NCBI GenBank assembly: GCA_030432295.1
Contig: JAUIHI010000008.1
Location: forward strand, 1 to 64,000
DNA from: Anaerolineae bacterium
GTDB taxonomy: Bacteria; Chloroflexota; Anaerolineae; Caldilineales; Caldilineaceae
Direction of reading: 5' to 3'
Length of the DNA: 64,000 bases
The position numbers and the translations under genes were made by a program. Below the pieces are notes generated by a model, which saw only the letters and a list, made by a program, of their open reading frames with translations, had not been told where the DNA came from and did not search any database. This document shows positions 36,742-43,959 of this stretch, piece after piece; within the stretch, counting starts at the first letter, position 1; each line of letters begins with the position of its first letter.

Positions 36742-37935
36742 TTACTCCTCCAGGGGGACAACGACGTGCAGGCTGGTTCCTGATTGGGGATAGCTCTCCA
36801 GCCCCATTTCTCCCCCGAGCAATCGGACGCGTTCTTGGATGCCCTTGAGTCCAAATCGGCTGGCGTCCACAGTGGCGTCCGGTTCAATGCCACAGCCATT
36901 GTCGTCCACAGTCAGACTCAGTTTTTCCGGGGTAACGGTCAGGGCGAGATTGATCTGGCTGCCCTGGGTGTGATTGATCGCGTTGGTTAGCGCTTCCTGG
37001 GCGATGCGATAGATGCCAGCTTCGATGCGGGTAGGCAGAGGCCGATCCGCATCGATACTTTCAAACCCGATCTGGCGGCCAGAGAATTGGCTCTGCTGTT
37101 GGGCCAGTGCGCGCAGGGCTTCGGCAAGACTACGCCCTTGCAGCGGCGCGGCCCGCAGATCCAGCACCGAGCGGCGGGCGTCTTCCAGCCCTTTGCGTGC
37201 CAAATCCAGAGAACGGGTGACAATCGGTTTGAGCTGCTGGTGTTCAGTTTGCACATCGAGCAGCACGTCCAGCGTCTCCAATTGCAGGGCCAATGCGGAA
37301 AGGGTCTGGGCCAGCGTGTCATGGATTTCGCGTGCCAGGCGATTGCGTTCCTGGACCGCGCCTAACTCCACACTGCGGTCGTAGAGGCGGGCGCGCTCCA
37401 CTGCAATGCTGAGCAGATCGCCGACTGTATGCAACAGATCCAACTCGTCTTTCGAGACCTGCCGCCAGTCCCGGCTGGCCACGTTGAGAATGCCCAGATG
37501 TTCGCCATCACGCGCAAAGAGGGGCACACTGGCGTGATGGCGCAGCCCCAGCGTGCCGTCGGTCAACCCCTTGAGCCGGCTACAGGTGATTGTGTTCAGA
37601 TTGGCCGCGCCGTCCATCTGTCCGCTATGAAAGGTGTCCAGACAGTAGCAGGAACCAGTCATTTTGACCGGGTTGTCGCTGAGCGCCGGGGGCAGATTGT
37701 GGGCAGCGGCCAGATAGGCGTGGCCCGTTTTTTCATCCAACAGCCATATCCAGCCAGTCTCCAGGCCAAAGAGTTCCGCCACGTGGACCAGCGTTGTATC
37801 AAGCGCGGCATCCAGCCCGACGGAACGGTTCAGAGCGGCTGCAATCAGCGTTAAGCGAGAGAGTTCCTGATGATGTTCCGCCAGCGCTACACTGGGTTTC
37901 GCGGCATTTTCCTTGTGTCGATCTTGGATTGACAT
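36742..37935 (-). CDS. GAF-domain sensor histidine kinase, NarX/DegS type
   Basis: The 397-residue kinase lacks clear membrane segments. A GAF domain covers about residues 30-180, HisKA_3 has the phospho-acceptor H205 in EIHDTLAQTLSAL and the ATPase domain has ALTNAINH and DDNGCGI and FGLKGIQERV motifs. The GAF domain contains CYCLD and ITCSR cysteines, so redox or metal sensing is possible, though not shown. It is cytoplasmic and cotranscribed with the regulator. Start: ATG 37935 after GGAGA, rather than the GTG at 37947. Confidence 0.93.
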   Translation of the reverse strand: MSIQDRHKENAAKPSVALAEHHQELSRLTLIAAALNRSVGLDAALDTTLVHVAELFGLETGWIWLLDEKTGHAYLAAAHNLPPALSDNPVKMTGSCYCLDTFHSGQMDGAANLNTITCSRLKGLTDGTLGLRHHASVPLFARDGEHLGILNVASRDWRQVSKDELDLLHTVGDLLSIAVERARLYDRSVELGAVQERNRLAREIHDTLAQTLSALALQLETLDVLLDVQTEHQQLKPIVTRSLDLARKGLEDARRSVLDLRAAPLQGRSLAEALRALAQQQSQFSGRQIGFESIDADRPLPTRIEAGIYRIAQEALTNAINHTQGSQINLALTVTPEKLSLTVDDNGCGIEPDATVDASRFGLKGIQERVRLLGGEMGLESYPQSGTSLHVVVPLEE

Positions 37936-37998
37936 GGGATTCTCCACTTGCAGACACCGCTTTTCAGCGTATCATCCAGGATGCCGTACTCAATGGAT

Positions 37999-38054
37999 CA
38001 AAAAACCAGAAACCCCACGGCTAGGGACTTGAACTAGCCGTGGGGTCTCTGGTT
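37999..38054 (-). terminator. Terminator after tRNA-Val
   Basis: On the - strand, a near-perfect stem of about 20 bp (AACCAGAGACCCCACGGCTA and complement with one bulge) is followed by TTTTTTGATCC. It ends the tRNA transcript. Confidence 0.9.
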
Positions 38055-38069
38055 CGAAAACCTATTTGC

Positions 38070-38146
38070 TGGTGGGCGGAGAGGGACTCGAACCCACGAC
38101 CTCGCGGATGTGAACCGCGCACTCTAACCAGCTGAGCTACCCGCCC
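38070..38146 (-). tRNA. tRNA-Val(CAC)
   Basis: The 77-base gene folds into a full cloverleaf: acceptor GGGCGGG/TCCGCCC, D stem GCTC/GAGT, anticodon stem CGCGG/CCGCG with loop TTCACAT giving anticodon CAC (codon GTG), and T-loop TTCGAGT with one mismatched stem pair. CCA is encoded. The sequence looks like anticodon GTG (His) only if read on the wrong strand. It is isolated between the two-component genes and a small ORF. Confidence 0.93.
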
Positions 38147-38157
38147 GAATGTCTATT

Positions 38158-38186
38158 AGTATACGCATCCGGGTCAGATTTTGCAA
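38158..38186 (-). promoter_or_regulatory. Promoter of tRNA-Val
   Basis: On the - strand TTGCAA and TATACT are separated by exactly 17 bases, with the -10 ending 12 bases before the mature tRNA 5' end. The AOR2 gene has a similar TTGCAA-17 element. Confidence 0.7.
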
Positions 38187-38248
38187 ATTGACCTATTACT
38201 GGGACAATGAAAACTGTTCAAATAGCTAAGAGCCAATATCCTTAAATT

Positions 38249-38470
38249 ATGCCACTTCTATTTCGCTTCAATCGCTACCTCCAACGGATTTTCTTTGTCC
38301 TCGTCATTCTGGCCGGTCTCTACGGCTGGAACTATGCGACGACCCATTGGACTTTTGATCTCAGCCTCTTCGACATCACCCGCTTTACGGGCCAGACCGA
38401 TTGGATGGAGACGATTGCCGCGTTCCTGGAACAGGCTATCCAACTGTTCCTCGCCTTGACCAGCCAATAA
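38249..38470 (+). CDS. Small membrane protein, unknown function
   Basis: Not recognised. The 73-residue product has one strong hydrophobic segment at about residues 13-30 (RIFFVLVILAGLYGWNYA) after a basic N-terminus (RFNRYLQR), and a more amphipathic C-terminal helix. It lies just upstream of moeA in the same direction, but lacks an obvious ribosome-binding site. Confidence 0.5.
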   Translation: MPLLFRFNRYLQRIFFVLVILAGLYGWNYATTHWTFDLSLFDITRFTGQTDWMETIAAFLEQAIQLFLALTSQ

Positions 38471-38571
38471 TGGGCAGGGCGCAATTCTCGCTTGTCGGTA
38501 TTGCTCGAAACCGAAGCGTAAAACCTAAAATCATCCGGTAAACATACCTTCCACCCCCGGCCAATGCACTT

Positions 38572-39801
38572 ATGTCCGAGTTTTTCACAGTTCGCACCCC
38601 ACCCGATGCCTGGAAACTGCTGCTTCAGCACTTTACGCCCGGCATCCGCACAGAGCAGATTCCGACAGTAGACGCGCTGGATCGAGTACTCGCCGCGCCG
38701 CAGGTTTCATCCCAGGATTTGCCCGAATTCCCCCGCTCTACTGTCGATGGCTATGCGGTCAACGCCGCCGACACCTACGGCGCGTCCAGCAGCCTGCCCG
38801 CGTTCCTGACCGTCATCGGTGAGGTGGCAATGGGGACACTGAGCCAATTGCAATTGGGCGTGGGAGAGGCTGCGCTGGTCCACACCGGCGGAATGGTTCC
38901 CGCTGGGGCCAACGGGGTGGTGATGGTGGAAAACACCCAGACCGTCGATGCCGCCAGTATCGAAGTGCTGCGACCCGTGGCCGAGGGCGAAAACGTCATC
39001 CAAATCGGCGAGGATATCCGCACAGGTGATCCGATTCTGGCCGCGGGCCACAGCCTGCGCCCCCAGGACATCGGCGGGCTGCTGGCTCTGGGCATCACAA
39101 CTGTCACTGTCGCTGTACCGCCCAAAGTGGCGATTATCTCTTCCGGCGACGAAGTGGTGGCCCCGGACCAGCCCGTCGCGCCGGGCCAGGTGCGGGACAT
39201 CAATTCCTACACACTGGCCGGGTTGACCCGACGGGCTGGTGGCGATCCGCTTCTCTACGGCATTGTGCCAGATCAGCGGGAAGCCCTCGAGGCCGCGGCT
39301 GCCCGTGCCCACGCGGAGGCGGATATTGTCGTCCTCTCCGCGGGCAGTTCGGTCAGCTACCGGGATTTGAGCGTGGAGGTCATCGCCGGGCTGGGCACGC
39401 CGGGGGTGCTGGCCCACGGCTTGAGCGTGCGCCCCGGCAAGCCGACGATTGTGGCCGTGGCTGACGGCAAACCGATCTTTGGCCTGCCCGGCAATCCGGT
39501 CTCGGCAATGGTGATTTTTGATCTGATTGTTACGCCTACCATCCGCGCTCTGCTGGGGGCGACCGAACAGCCCAAGCAGCATGTCCAGGCGAAACTAGCC
39601 CGCAACATCGCCTCCACCGCCGGGCGCGAGGATTACGTGCAGGTGCGGGTGGAAGAGCGGGACGGCGAGCTCTGGGCCGTACCCGTCTTTGGCAAGTCGA
39701 ATCTCATCTACACCCTCGTCCACGCCGACGGCACAGTGAAGATCGAACTCAACGCCAACGGCGTGCGTGAGGGCGCTTGGGTGACAGTCTTTTTGCACTA
39801 A
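38572..39801 (+). CDS. moeA: Molybdopterin molybdenumtransferase MoeA
   Basis: MoeA inserts molybdate or tungstate into adenylated molybdopterin. The 409-residue product has the family order: RSTVDGYAVN (about 60), HTGGMVPAGANGVVMVE (about 104), the ISSGDEV and GQVRDINSYTL segments, and the metal-insertion loop GLPGNPVSA (about 304). It is followed by a second moeA in the same direction, which is common where both Mo and W enzymes are made. The gap to that gene holds an inverted repeat. Confidence 0.95.
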   Translation: MSEFFTVRTPPDAWKLLLQHFTPGIRTEQIPTVDALDRVLAAPQVSSQDLPEFPRSTVDGYAVNAADTYGASSSLPAFLTVIGEVAMGTLSQLQLGVGEAALVHTGGMVPAGANGVVMVENTQTVDAASIEVLRPVAEGENVIQIGEDIRTGDPILAAGHSLRPQDIGGLLALGITTVTVAVPPKVAIISSGDEVVAPDQPVAPGQVRDINSYTLAGLTRRAGGDPLLYGIVPDQREALEAAAARAHAEADIVVLSAGSSVSYRDLSVEVIAGLGTPGVLAHGLSVRPGKPTIVAVADGKPIFGLPGNPVSAMVIFDLIVTPTIRALLGATEQPKQHVQAKLARNIASTAGREDYVQVRVEERDGELWAVPVFGKSNLIYTLVHADGTVKIELNANGVREGAWVTVFLH

Positions 39802-39804
39802 AGC

Positions 39805-39957
39805 GGACGGCAGACCGCGGACGGCGGACGAACGTTAAGCATCCGCTCTCTCTATCCGTTAGTCTGGCGTTCTGACTGAAAGGGGCTCTTGACGAACGAC
39901 GAACTGAAAACGAGTATTTTCGCCATACGTTCGTCTTCCGTCCGCGGTCTGCCGTCC
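39805..39957. repeat. Inverted repeat between the two moeA genes
   Basis: GGACGGCAGACCGCGGACGG (39805-39824, continuing to a GAACGT) faces its complement at 39927-39957 across about 90 bases. No T-run follows. The arms are near-perfect over more than 25 bases. Confidence 0.8.
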
Positions 39958-40003
39958 CTTTTCATCCCTACCCTACCCATTCACATTCATTCACCCCAAT
40001 CCT

Positions 40004-41974
40004 ATGCCCAACGAACCTGCTCGCAACATCTACCTCCACGACGTGCCTCTGGACGAGGCGATTGCCGACTGGCACGCCGCGCTGGCCGAGTCTGGACTGC
40101 TCGCGCCGTTGGGCAAAGAGACGATTCCGCTGACCGAAGCCTTAGGCCGGGTGACGGCAGAGCCGGTCTGGGCGCGCATCTCCTCGCCCCACTACCACGC
40201 CGCGGCGATGGACGGTTTTGCGGTGCGCAGCGAAGATACCCGCGGGGCGACCGAAACGTCGCCCCTTCTCCTGCGCCTGGGCGAACAGGCCCTGCCCGTC
40301 GATACGGGCGACCCCCTGCCCGCAGGGATGAATGCGGTGGTGATGATTGAACAGACCCAGCCCGTGAGCCGGGATGGGGTGGAGCATATCGAAATCCTCG
40401 CCTCCTCTGCGCCCTGGACATACGTGCGCCCGATGGGGGAGGATATGGTGGCGTCGGAGTTGGTGTTACCCGCCAACCAGCGGCTACGCTCGCAAGATTT
40501 GGGTGCGATTGCGGGCAGCGGCCACACAGAAGTCACCGTCTATCGGCGGCCCCGGGTGGCAATTCAGCCTACGGGCACAGAACTGGTGACCATCGGCAGC
40601 GAACTGAAACCCGGCGATATTATCGAATACAACTCCCTGATGCTGGGCGCGCAAGCTGAGGAAGCGGGCTGTATCGTCACCCGCCTGCCGATTGTGCGGG
40701 ACAACTACGCGGCCATCCGGGATGCGGTGGCCGCCGCGCTGGAAAGCCACGATCTGGTCGCCATCAACGCCGGTTCCTCGGCTGGCTCGGAAGATTACAC
40801 ATCGGCGATTGTGCAGGAGTTGGGCGAACTGCGGGTCCACGGCATCGCCATCCGCCCCGGCCACCCGGTGGTGCTGGGCGTGGCCCATCTGCCATCCGGG
40901 CAGAGCAAAACCCTTGTCGGCATCCCTGGCTATCCCGTCTCCGCGGCGATGACCTTCGACCTGCTGGTGAAACCCCTCCTCTACCGCTGGCAGGGGCTGG
41001 AAGTGCCAGAGAAGCCGACGGTCCAGGCCACGCTGACCCGCAAGACCCTCTCCCCTTTGGGCGAGGATCACTTTTTGCGGGTGACCCTGGGCAAAGTGGG
41101 CAAACGGCTGGTGGCCACGCCACTGGCTGGAGGCGCGGGGGTGCTGATGTCCCTGGTCAAGGCCGACGGGATTGTGCAGATTCCCCGCTTCTCCGAAGGC
41201 CACGACGCGGGCGAAAAGGTCAAAGTGGAACTGATGCGCCCGCTTTCATCCATCGACAGCACAATCGTTGCCATCGGCAGCCACGACCTGACCCTCGACC
41301 TGCTGGCCGACCGCCTGCGCCAGGGCCAGCCCCGGCGCACTCTCTCCTCCGCGCACGTGGGCAGTCTGAGCGGGCTGCTGGCCCTGCAGCGGGGCGAGGC
41401 CCATCTGGCCGGTTCCCATCTGCTGGACGAGGCGAGCGGAGAATACAATACCGACTACATCCGCCGCCTGCTCATCCCCCACGGCGTGCGGGTGGTGTTG
41501 CTGGGCTTTGTCAACCGTGCCCAGGGGCTGATGGTTCCCAAAGGCAATCCCAAAGCCATCCACAGCCTGGAAGACCTGCTGCGGGCAGACGTGGCCTTTG
41601 TCAATCGGCAGCGGGGCGCGGGAACTCGTGTGCTGCTGGACTACGCATTGAAGCAGAAAGCGCTGAACCCCCGGGACATCACCGGCTATGAGCGCCAGGA
41701 ATATACCCATTTGGCCGTGGCCGCGGCGGTGAAGAGCGGCGCAGCCGACTGCGGACTGGGCATTCTGGCCGCGGCCCAGGCCCTGGAACTGGACTTCATT
41801 CCCCTGTTCGATGAGCGCTACGATCTGGTCATCCCTGTGGAACACTACGAAAGCGAGCTTCTTGCCCCATTCCTGGCACTTATTCAGGGCCAGGATGAGA
41901 CATTTGTCCGGGCGGTGCAAGCTCTGGGGGGGTATACTACCCAGCAGATGGGCCAGGTGCTGGCCGAGTTATAG
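40004..41974 (+). CDS. moeA: MoeA fused to a C-terminal PBP-like domain
   Basis: The 656-residue protein joins a complete MoeA (about 1-415; MDGFAVRSEDT, DTGDPLPAGMNAVVMIEQT, QPTGTELV, GIPGYPVSA) to a periplasmic-binding-protein-like domain (about 418-656; IVAIGSHDLTLDLLAD to QMGQVLAEL). This combination is known from some bacteria and archaea; the added domain is thought to bind a small ligand such as molybdate or tungstate. No signal peptide is present, so it is cytoplasmic. A second copy of the same domain occurs at about 44473-45189. The stop is 27 bases from the next start, behind AGGAGG. Confidence 0.92.
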   Translation: MPNEPARNIYLHDVPLDEAIADWHAALAESGLLAPLGKETIPLTEALGRVTAEPVWARISSPHYHAAAMDGFAVRSEDTRGATETSPLLLRLGEQALPVDTGDPLPAGMNAVVMIEQTQPVSRDGVEHIEILASSAPWTYVRPMGEDMVASELVLPANQRLRSQDLGAIAGSGHTEVTVYRRPRVAIQPTGTELVTIGSELKPGDIIEYNSLMLGAQAEEAGCIVTRLPIVRDNYAAIRDAVAAALESHDLVAINAGSSAGSEDYTSAIVQELGELRVHGIAIRPGHPVVLGVAHLPSGQSKTLVGIPGYPVSAAMTFDLLVKPLLYRWQGLEVPEKPTVQATLTRKTLSPLGEDHFLRVTLGKVGKRLVATPLAGGAGVLMSLVKADGIVQIPRFSEGHDAGEKVKVELMRPLSSIDSTIVAIGSHDLTLDLLADRLRQGQPRRTLSSAHVGSLSGLLALQRGEAHLAGSHLLDEASGEYNTDYIRRLLIPHGVRVVLLGFVNRAQGLMVPKGNPKAIHSLEDLLRADVAFVNRQRGAGTRVLLDYALKQKALNPRDITGYERQEYTHLAVAAAVKSGAADCGLGILAAAQALELDFIPLFDERYDLVIPVEHYESELLAPFLALIQGQDETFVRAVQALGGYTTQQMGQVLAEL

Positions 41975-42000
41975 GCGTAGTGTAGACCAGGAGGCGTGTG

Positions 42001-42921
42001 ATGGACCCCTTTGCTTCTTTCAAAAATGGAAGCCAACGAACCGGTTGGCAGTTGCACAATTTGGAACCGCTGCCCGAAGAAGAGTGGCGGCGGATGCTCG
42101 ATTTTTTGGGCCTGAGCCAGACGGAGCGTTTGGCTATGCTGGCAACGGTGGAGGAGCTTCTGCGCCGGGGACACGAACTGGTGGTCTCCACCTATGACTA
42201 CCTGTTGCAAAATCCAGAAACAGCCGCTATCCTTGGGTGGGAGCAGCAGGCAGACCCGGCCCATCTGGCCGAGCGGCGGCGCTTTTTCACCGTCTGGCTG
42301 ACCCGTGTGATTGGGATGGACACCAGCGACGATCTGGCCCGCTATCTCTTCCGGGCGGGCCGCCTGCATGCCGGTCACGGACCCCGCCACACCCACGTGC
42401 CGCCAGTCTTCGTCACCGGCTCAATGAGTCTGGTCCACAGTGCCTTTGCCCGCTTTCTCAGCGAGGAGATGCCGGGCGATCCGGTTGTTCCCACCGCGCT
42501 CTCTGGCTGGAACAAACTGTTGAGTGTTCATCTCCATCTGATGCAGATGGGCTATCAAGCGGCCAGGGAGTTGGACAGCGGGGATTTTGCCGTGCCGGTT
42601 GTACTCTTTGGCAAAATGCGGGAGATTACCGGGCGTCAGCAGATGGCGATTCATCTGGCCAAGGGTGCACAGATGGGCCAGGCCCTAGGCAAATTCTTCA
42701 ACTATTTCCCCGAAGCCCGGGCCGAAGTTTTTGATGTGGCGTGGCAGGCAGGCGAGCACCTGGACAGCACCGGGACGCCCTGGTTTCAGGCTGAGCGGGC
42801 CTATGCGCTCAAGCCTATGTGGCGGGTGCTCAACACAGGCAAGGATATGGACTATCTGGCCGGCATCGAGACGGCCGTGCAGCCCGGCGACGAAATACAC
42901 ATCTTTCCGCCGGGCCGATAA
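42001..42921 (+). CDS. Protoglobin-like domain fused to a MoaD-like beta-grasp domain
   Basis: The 306-residue protein has two parts. Residues about 25-195 match the protoglobin/globin-sensor pattern: WRRMLDFLGLSQTERLAML, then STYDYLLQNPETAAIL, and a histidine-rich turn RAGRLHAGHGPRHTHVPP where H123 is the candidate proximal haem ligand. Residues about 197-306 resemble MoaD: VPVVLFGKMREITG at the start and GIETAVQPGDEIHIFPPGR at the end. Unlike active MoaD it ends PPGR, not GG, so sulfur carriage is doubtful. GTG 41998 is an alternative start; ATG 42001 has better spacing from AGGAGG. It sits between MoeA-PBP and free MoaD. Haem binding and oxygen sensing are inferred. Confidence 0.75.
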   Translation: MDPFASFKNGSQRTGWQLHNLEPLPEEEWRRMLDFLGLSQTERLAMLATVEELLRRGHELVVSTYDYLLQNPETAAILGWEQQADPAHLAERRRFFTVWLTRVIGMDTSDDLARYLFRAGRLHAGHGPRHTHVPPVFVTGSMSLVHSAFARFLSEEMPGDPVVPTALSGWNKLLSVHLHLMQMGYQAARELDSGDFAVPVVLFGKMREITGRQQMAIHLAKGAQMGQALGKFFNYFPEARAEVFDVAWQAGEHLDSTGTPWFQAERAYALKPMWRVLNTGKDMDYLAGIETAVQPGDEIHIFPPGR

Positions 42922-42931
42922 GGAGAAGAGG

Positions 42932-43207
42932 ATGCAGATTCGAGTTTTTGCCACTTTGCGGATGATTGTGGGCGGCGCAAAAGTGACGCTACAGTCTGGC
43001 CCCGGCAACACTTTCCGGGAATTGCTGGATGAACTCGTGACGCTGCATCCGGGCTTGCAGGATCAACTCTTCCGGGATGGGGAACTGAGTACGCGCATCC
43101 ACGTCTTCCTCAACGGGCGCGACATCCGCTATCTGGGCGGCATCGATATGCAGATCCCTGAGGACGGCGAAGTGCTGATCTTCCCGCCGGTGGGGGGCGG
43201 TCGATGA
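42932..43207 (+). CDS. moaD: MoaD-type sulfur carrier protein
   Basis: MoaD carries the sulfur used by molybdopterin synthase. The 91-residue product has RVFATLRMIVGGAKVTL at the N-terminus, HVFLNGRDIRYLGGID in the middle and GEVLIFPPVGGGR at the end. The usual C-terminal GG is followed by one more arginine, so thiocarboxylation would need removal of that residue or a different chemistry. ATG 42932 follows AAGGAGAAGAGG, and the TGA overlaps the next start (ATGA). No moaE is in the window. Confidence 0.88.
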   Translation: MQIRVFATLRMIVGGAKVTLQSGPGNTFRELLDELVTLHPGLQDQLFRDGELSTRIHVFLNGRDIRYLGGIDMQIPEDGEVLIFPPVGGGR

Positions 43208-43455
43208 TACGCCACGAATATCACGGCGTGCCCCAGTGGTTGATGAAGGAATATCTGGCCGATCTGGGCGCGGTGGAGCAGGCCGAGAATGTGATGGTGG
43301 CTGAGGGCTGGCAGGCAGTGGTTTCCAAAGCCGAGCCAAACCGCATCGGTTCGCTGGTCATCGGCGGCGCGGCTGTGGAGTTTTCTGGCGAGCAGGCCGT
43401 GCTGGATGCGATGTTCGAGAAGCTGCACTGGAAGACCCTGCGCGGCGGGGGGTAG
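43204..43455 (+). CDS. Small protein coupled to MoaD, unknown function
   Basis: Not firmly recognised. The 83-residue product (MIRHEYHGVPQWLMKEYLADLG; later IGSLVIGGAAVEFSGE) ends LRGGG. It overlaps moaD by four bases, so they are co-translated. From memory, a similar small domain is fused behind MoaD in some thermophiles, which would make it a MoaD accessory; this is uncertain. The terminal glycines also recall ubiquitin-like carriers. Confidence 0.65.
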   Translation: MIRHEYHGVPQWLMKEYLADLGAVEQAENVMVAEGWQAVVSKAEPNRIGSLVIGGAAVEFSGEQAVLDAMFEKLHWKTLRGGG

Positions 43456-43551
43456 ACCGGCCTGGAATCGTCTGGGCCGCCGGGGGCTAAAGACCCCCGG
43501 CTACCGAGCGACGCCCCCTATTGGACATTAAAAAATTGATCGGGTAATGAC

Positions 43552-43608
43552 GTAGGGGCGCTGCTTGCTGCGCCCGACACCTGCGGGCGCAGCAAGCAGC
43601 GCCCCTAC
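43552..43608. repeat. Perfect 25-bp inverted repeat
   Basis: GTAGGGGCGCTGCTTGCTGC and five more bases form a perfect 25-bp stem with a seven-base loop (ACACCTG). It lies in the 296-base gap between the MoaD-linked gene and the toxin-antitoxin-like pair. There is no T-run next to it. The rest of the gap is AT-rich and includes a GCGGCGCTGCCGC hairpin near 43676. Confidence 0.9.
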
Positions 43609-43706
43609 AGTTGCCCGGTTATTTTCTTAATTCACAAAAGGGGTCTTGCGGCGCAATAGTCAAAGTACAAACAAGCGGCGCTGCCGCTTTTCTTTTTGCC
43701 TCTTTT

Positions 43707-43733
43707 GGTATATATTTTTTGTATATATTTTTA
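43707..43733 (+). promoter_or_regulatory. Direct repeat upstream of the VapB-like gene
   Basis: GTATATATTTTTT and GTATATATTTTTA are adjacent direct repeats about 19 bases before the GTG start. AT-rich repeats in this position could serve as a promoter/operator bound by the antitoxin. This is position-based inference. Confidence 0.4.
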
Positions 43734-43751
43734 CGATGTGAGGAATCTTCT

Positions 43752-43952
43752 GTGGACACCGCCAAACTCTTTCCCAACGGCAACAGCCAGGCCGTGCGCC
43801 TGCCCAAAGAATACCGCTTCGAGGGAGAGCAGGTCTACATCCGCCGGATGGGAGAGGCTGTCGTATTGCTGCCCTACCAAACGCCGTGGCAGATTCTCAT
43901 CGACAGTCTGTCCCAATTCAGCGACGACTTTGTCGTAGACGACGGGGAATGA
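43752..43952 (+). CDS. VapB-like AbrB-fold antitoxin
   Basis: The 66-residue protein has the swapped-hairpin AbrB/VapB pattern: AKLFPNGNSQAVRLPKEYRF, then VYIRRMGEAVVLLP, and an acidic tail DDFVVDDGE that would neutralise the toxin. The frame is open upstream for 47 non-homologous codons; the GTG at 43752 starts the domain and follows GAGGAATC. It lies 7 bases before the PIN-domain gene, as antitoxins usually do. Confidence 0.88.
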   Translation: MDTAKLFPNGNSQAVRLPKEYRFEGEQVYIRRMGEAVVLLPYQTPWQILIDSLSQFSDDFVVDDGE

Positions 43953-43959
43953 ATTTTTG

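Noticed and set aside
38070-38146. Apparent tRNA-His, from the triplet GTG seen on the + strand.
   Set aside because: The cloverleaf with CCA end reads on the - strand, where the anticodon is CAC, so it is tRNA-Val.
41998-42003. GTG at 41998 as the start of the globin-MoaD gene.
   Set aside because: It would be only three bases from AGGAGG; the ATG at 42001 has a normal six-base spacing.
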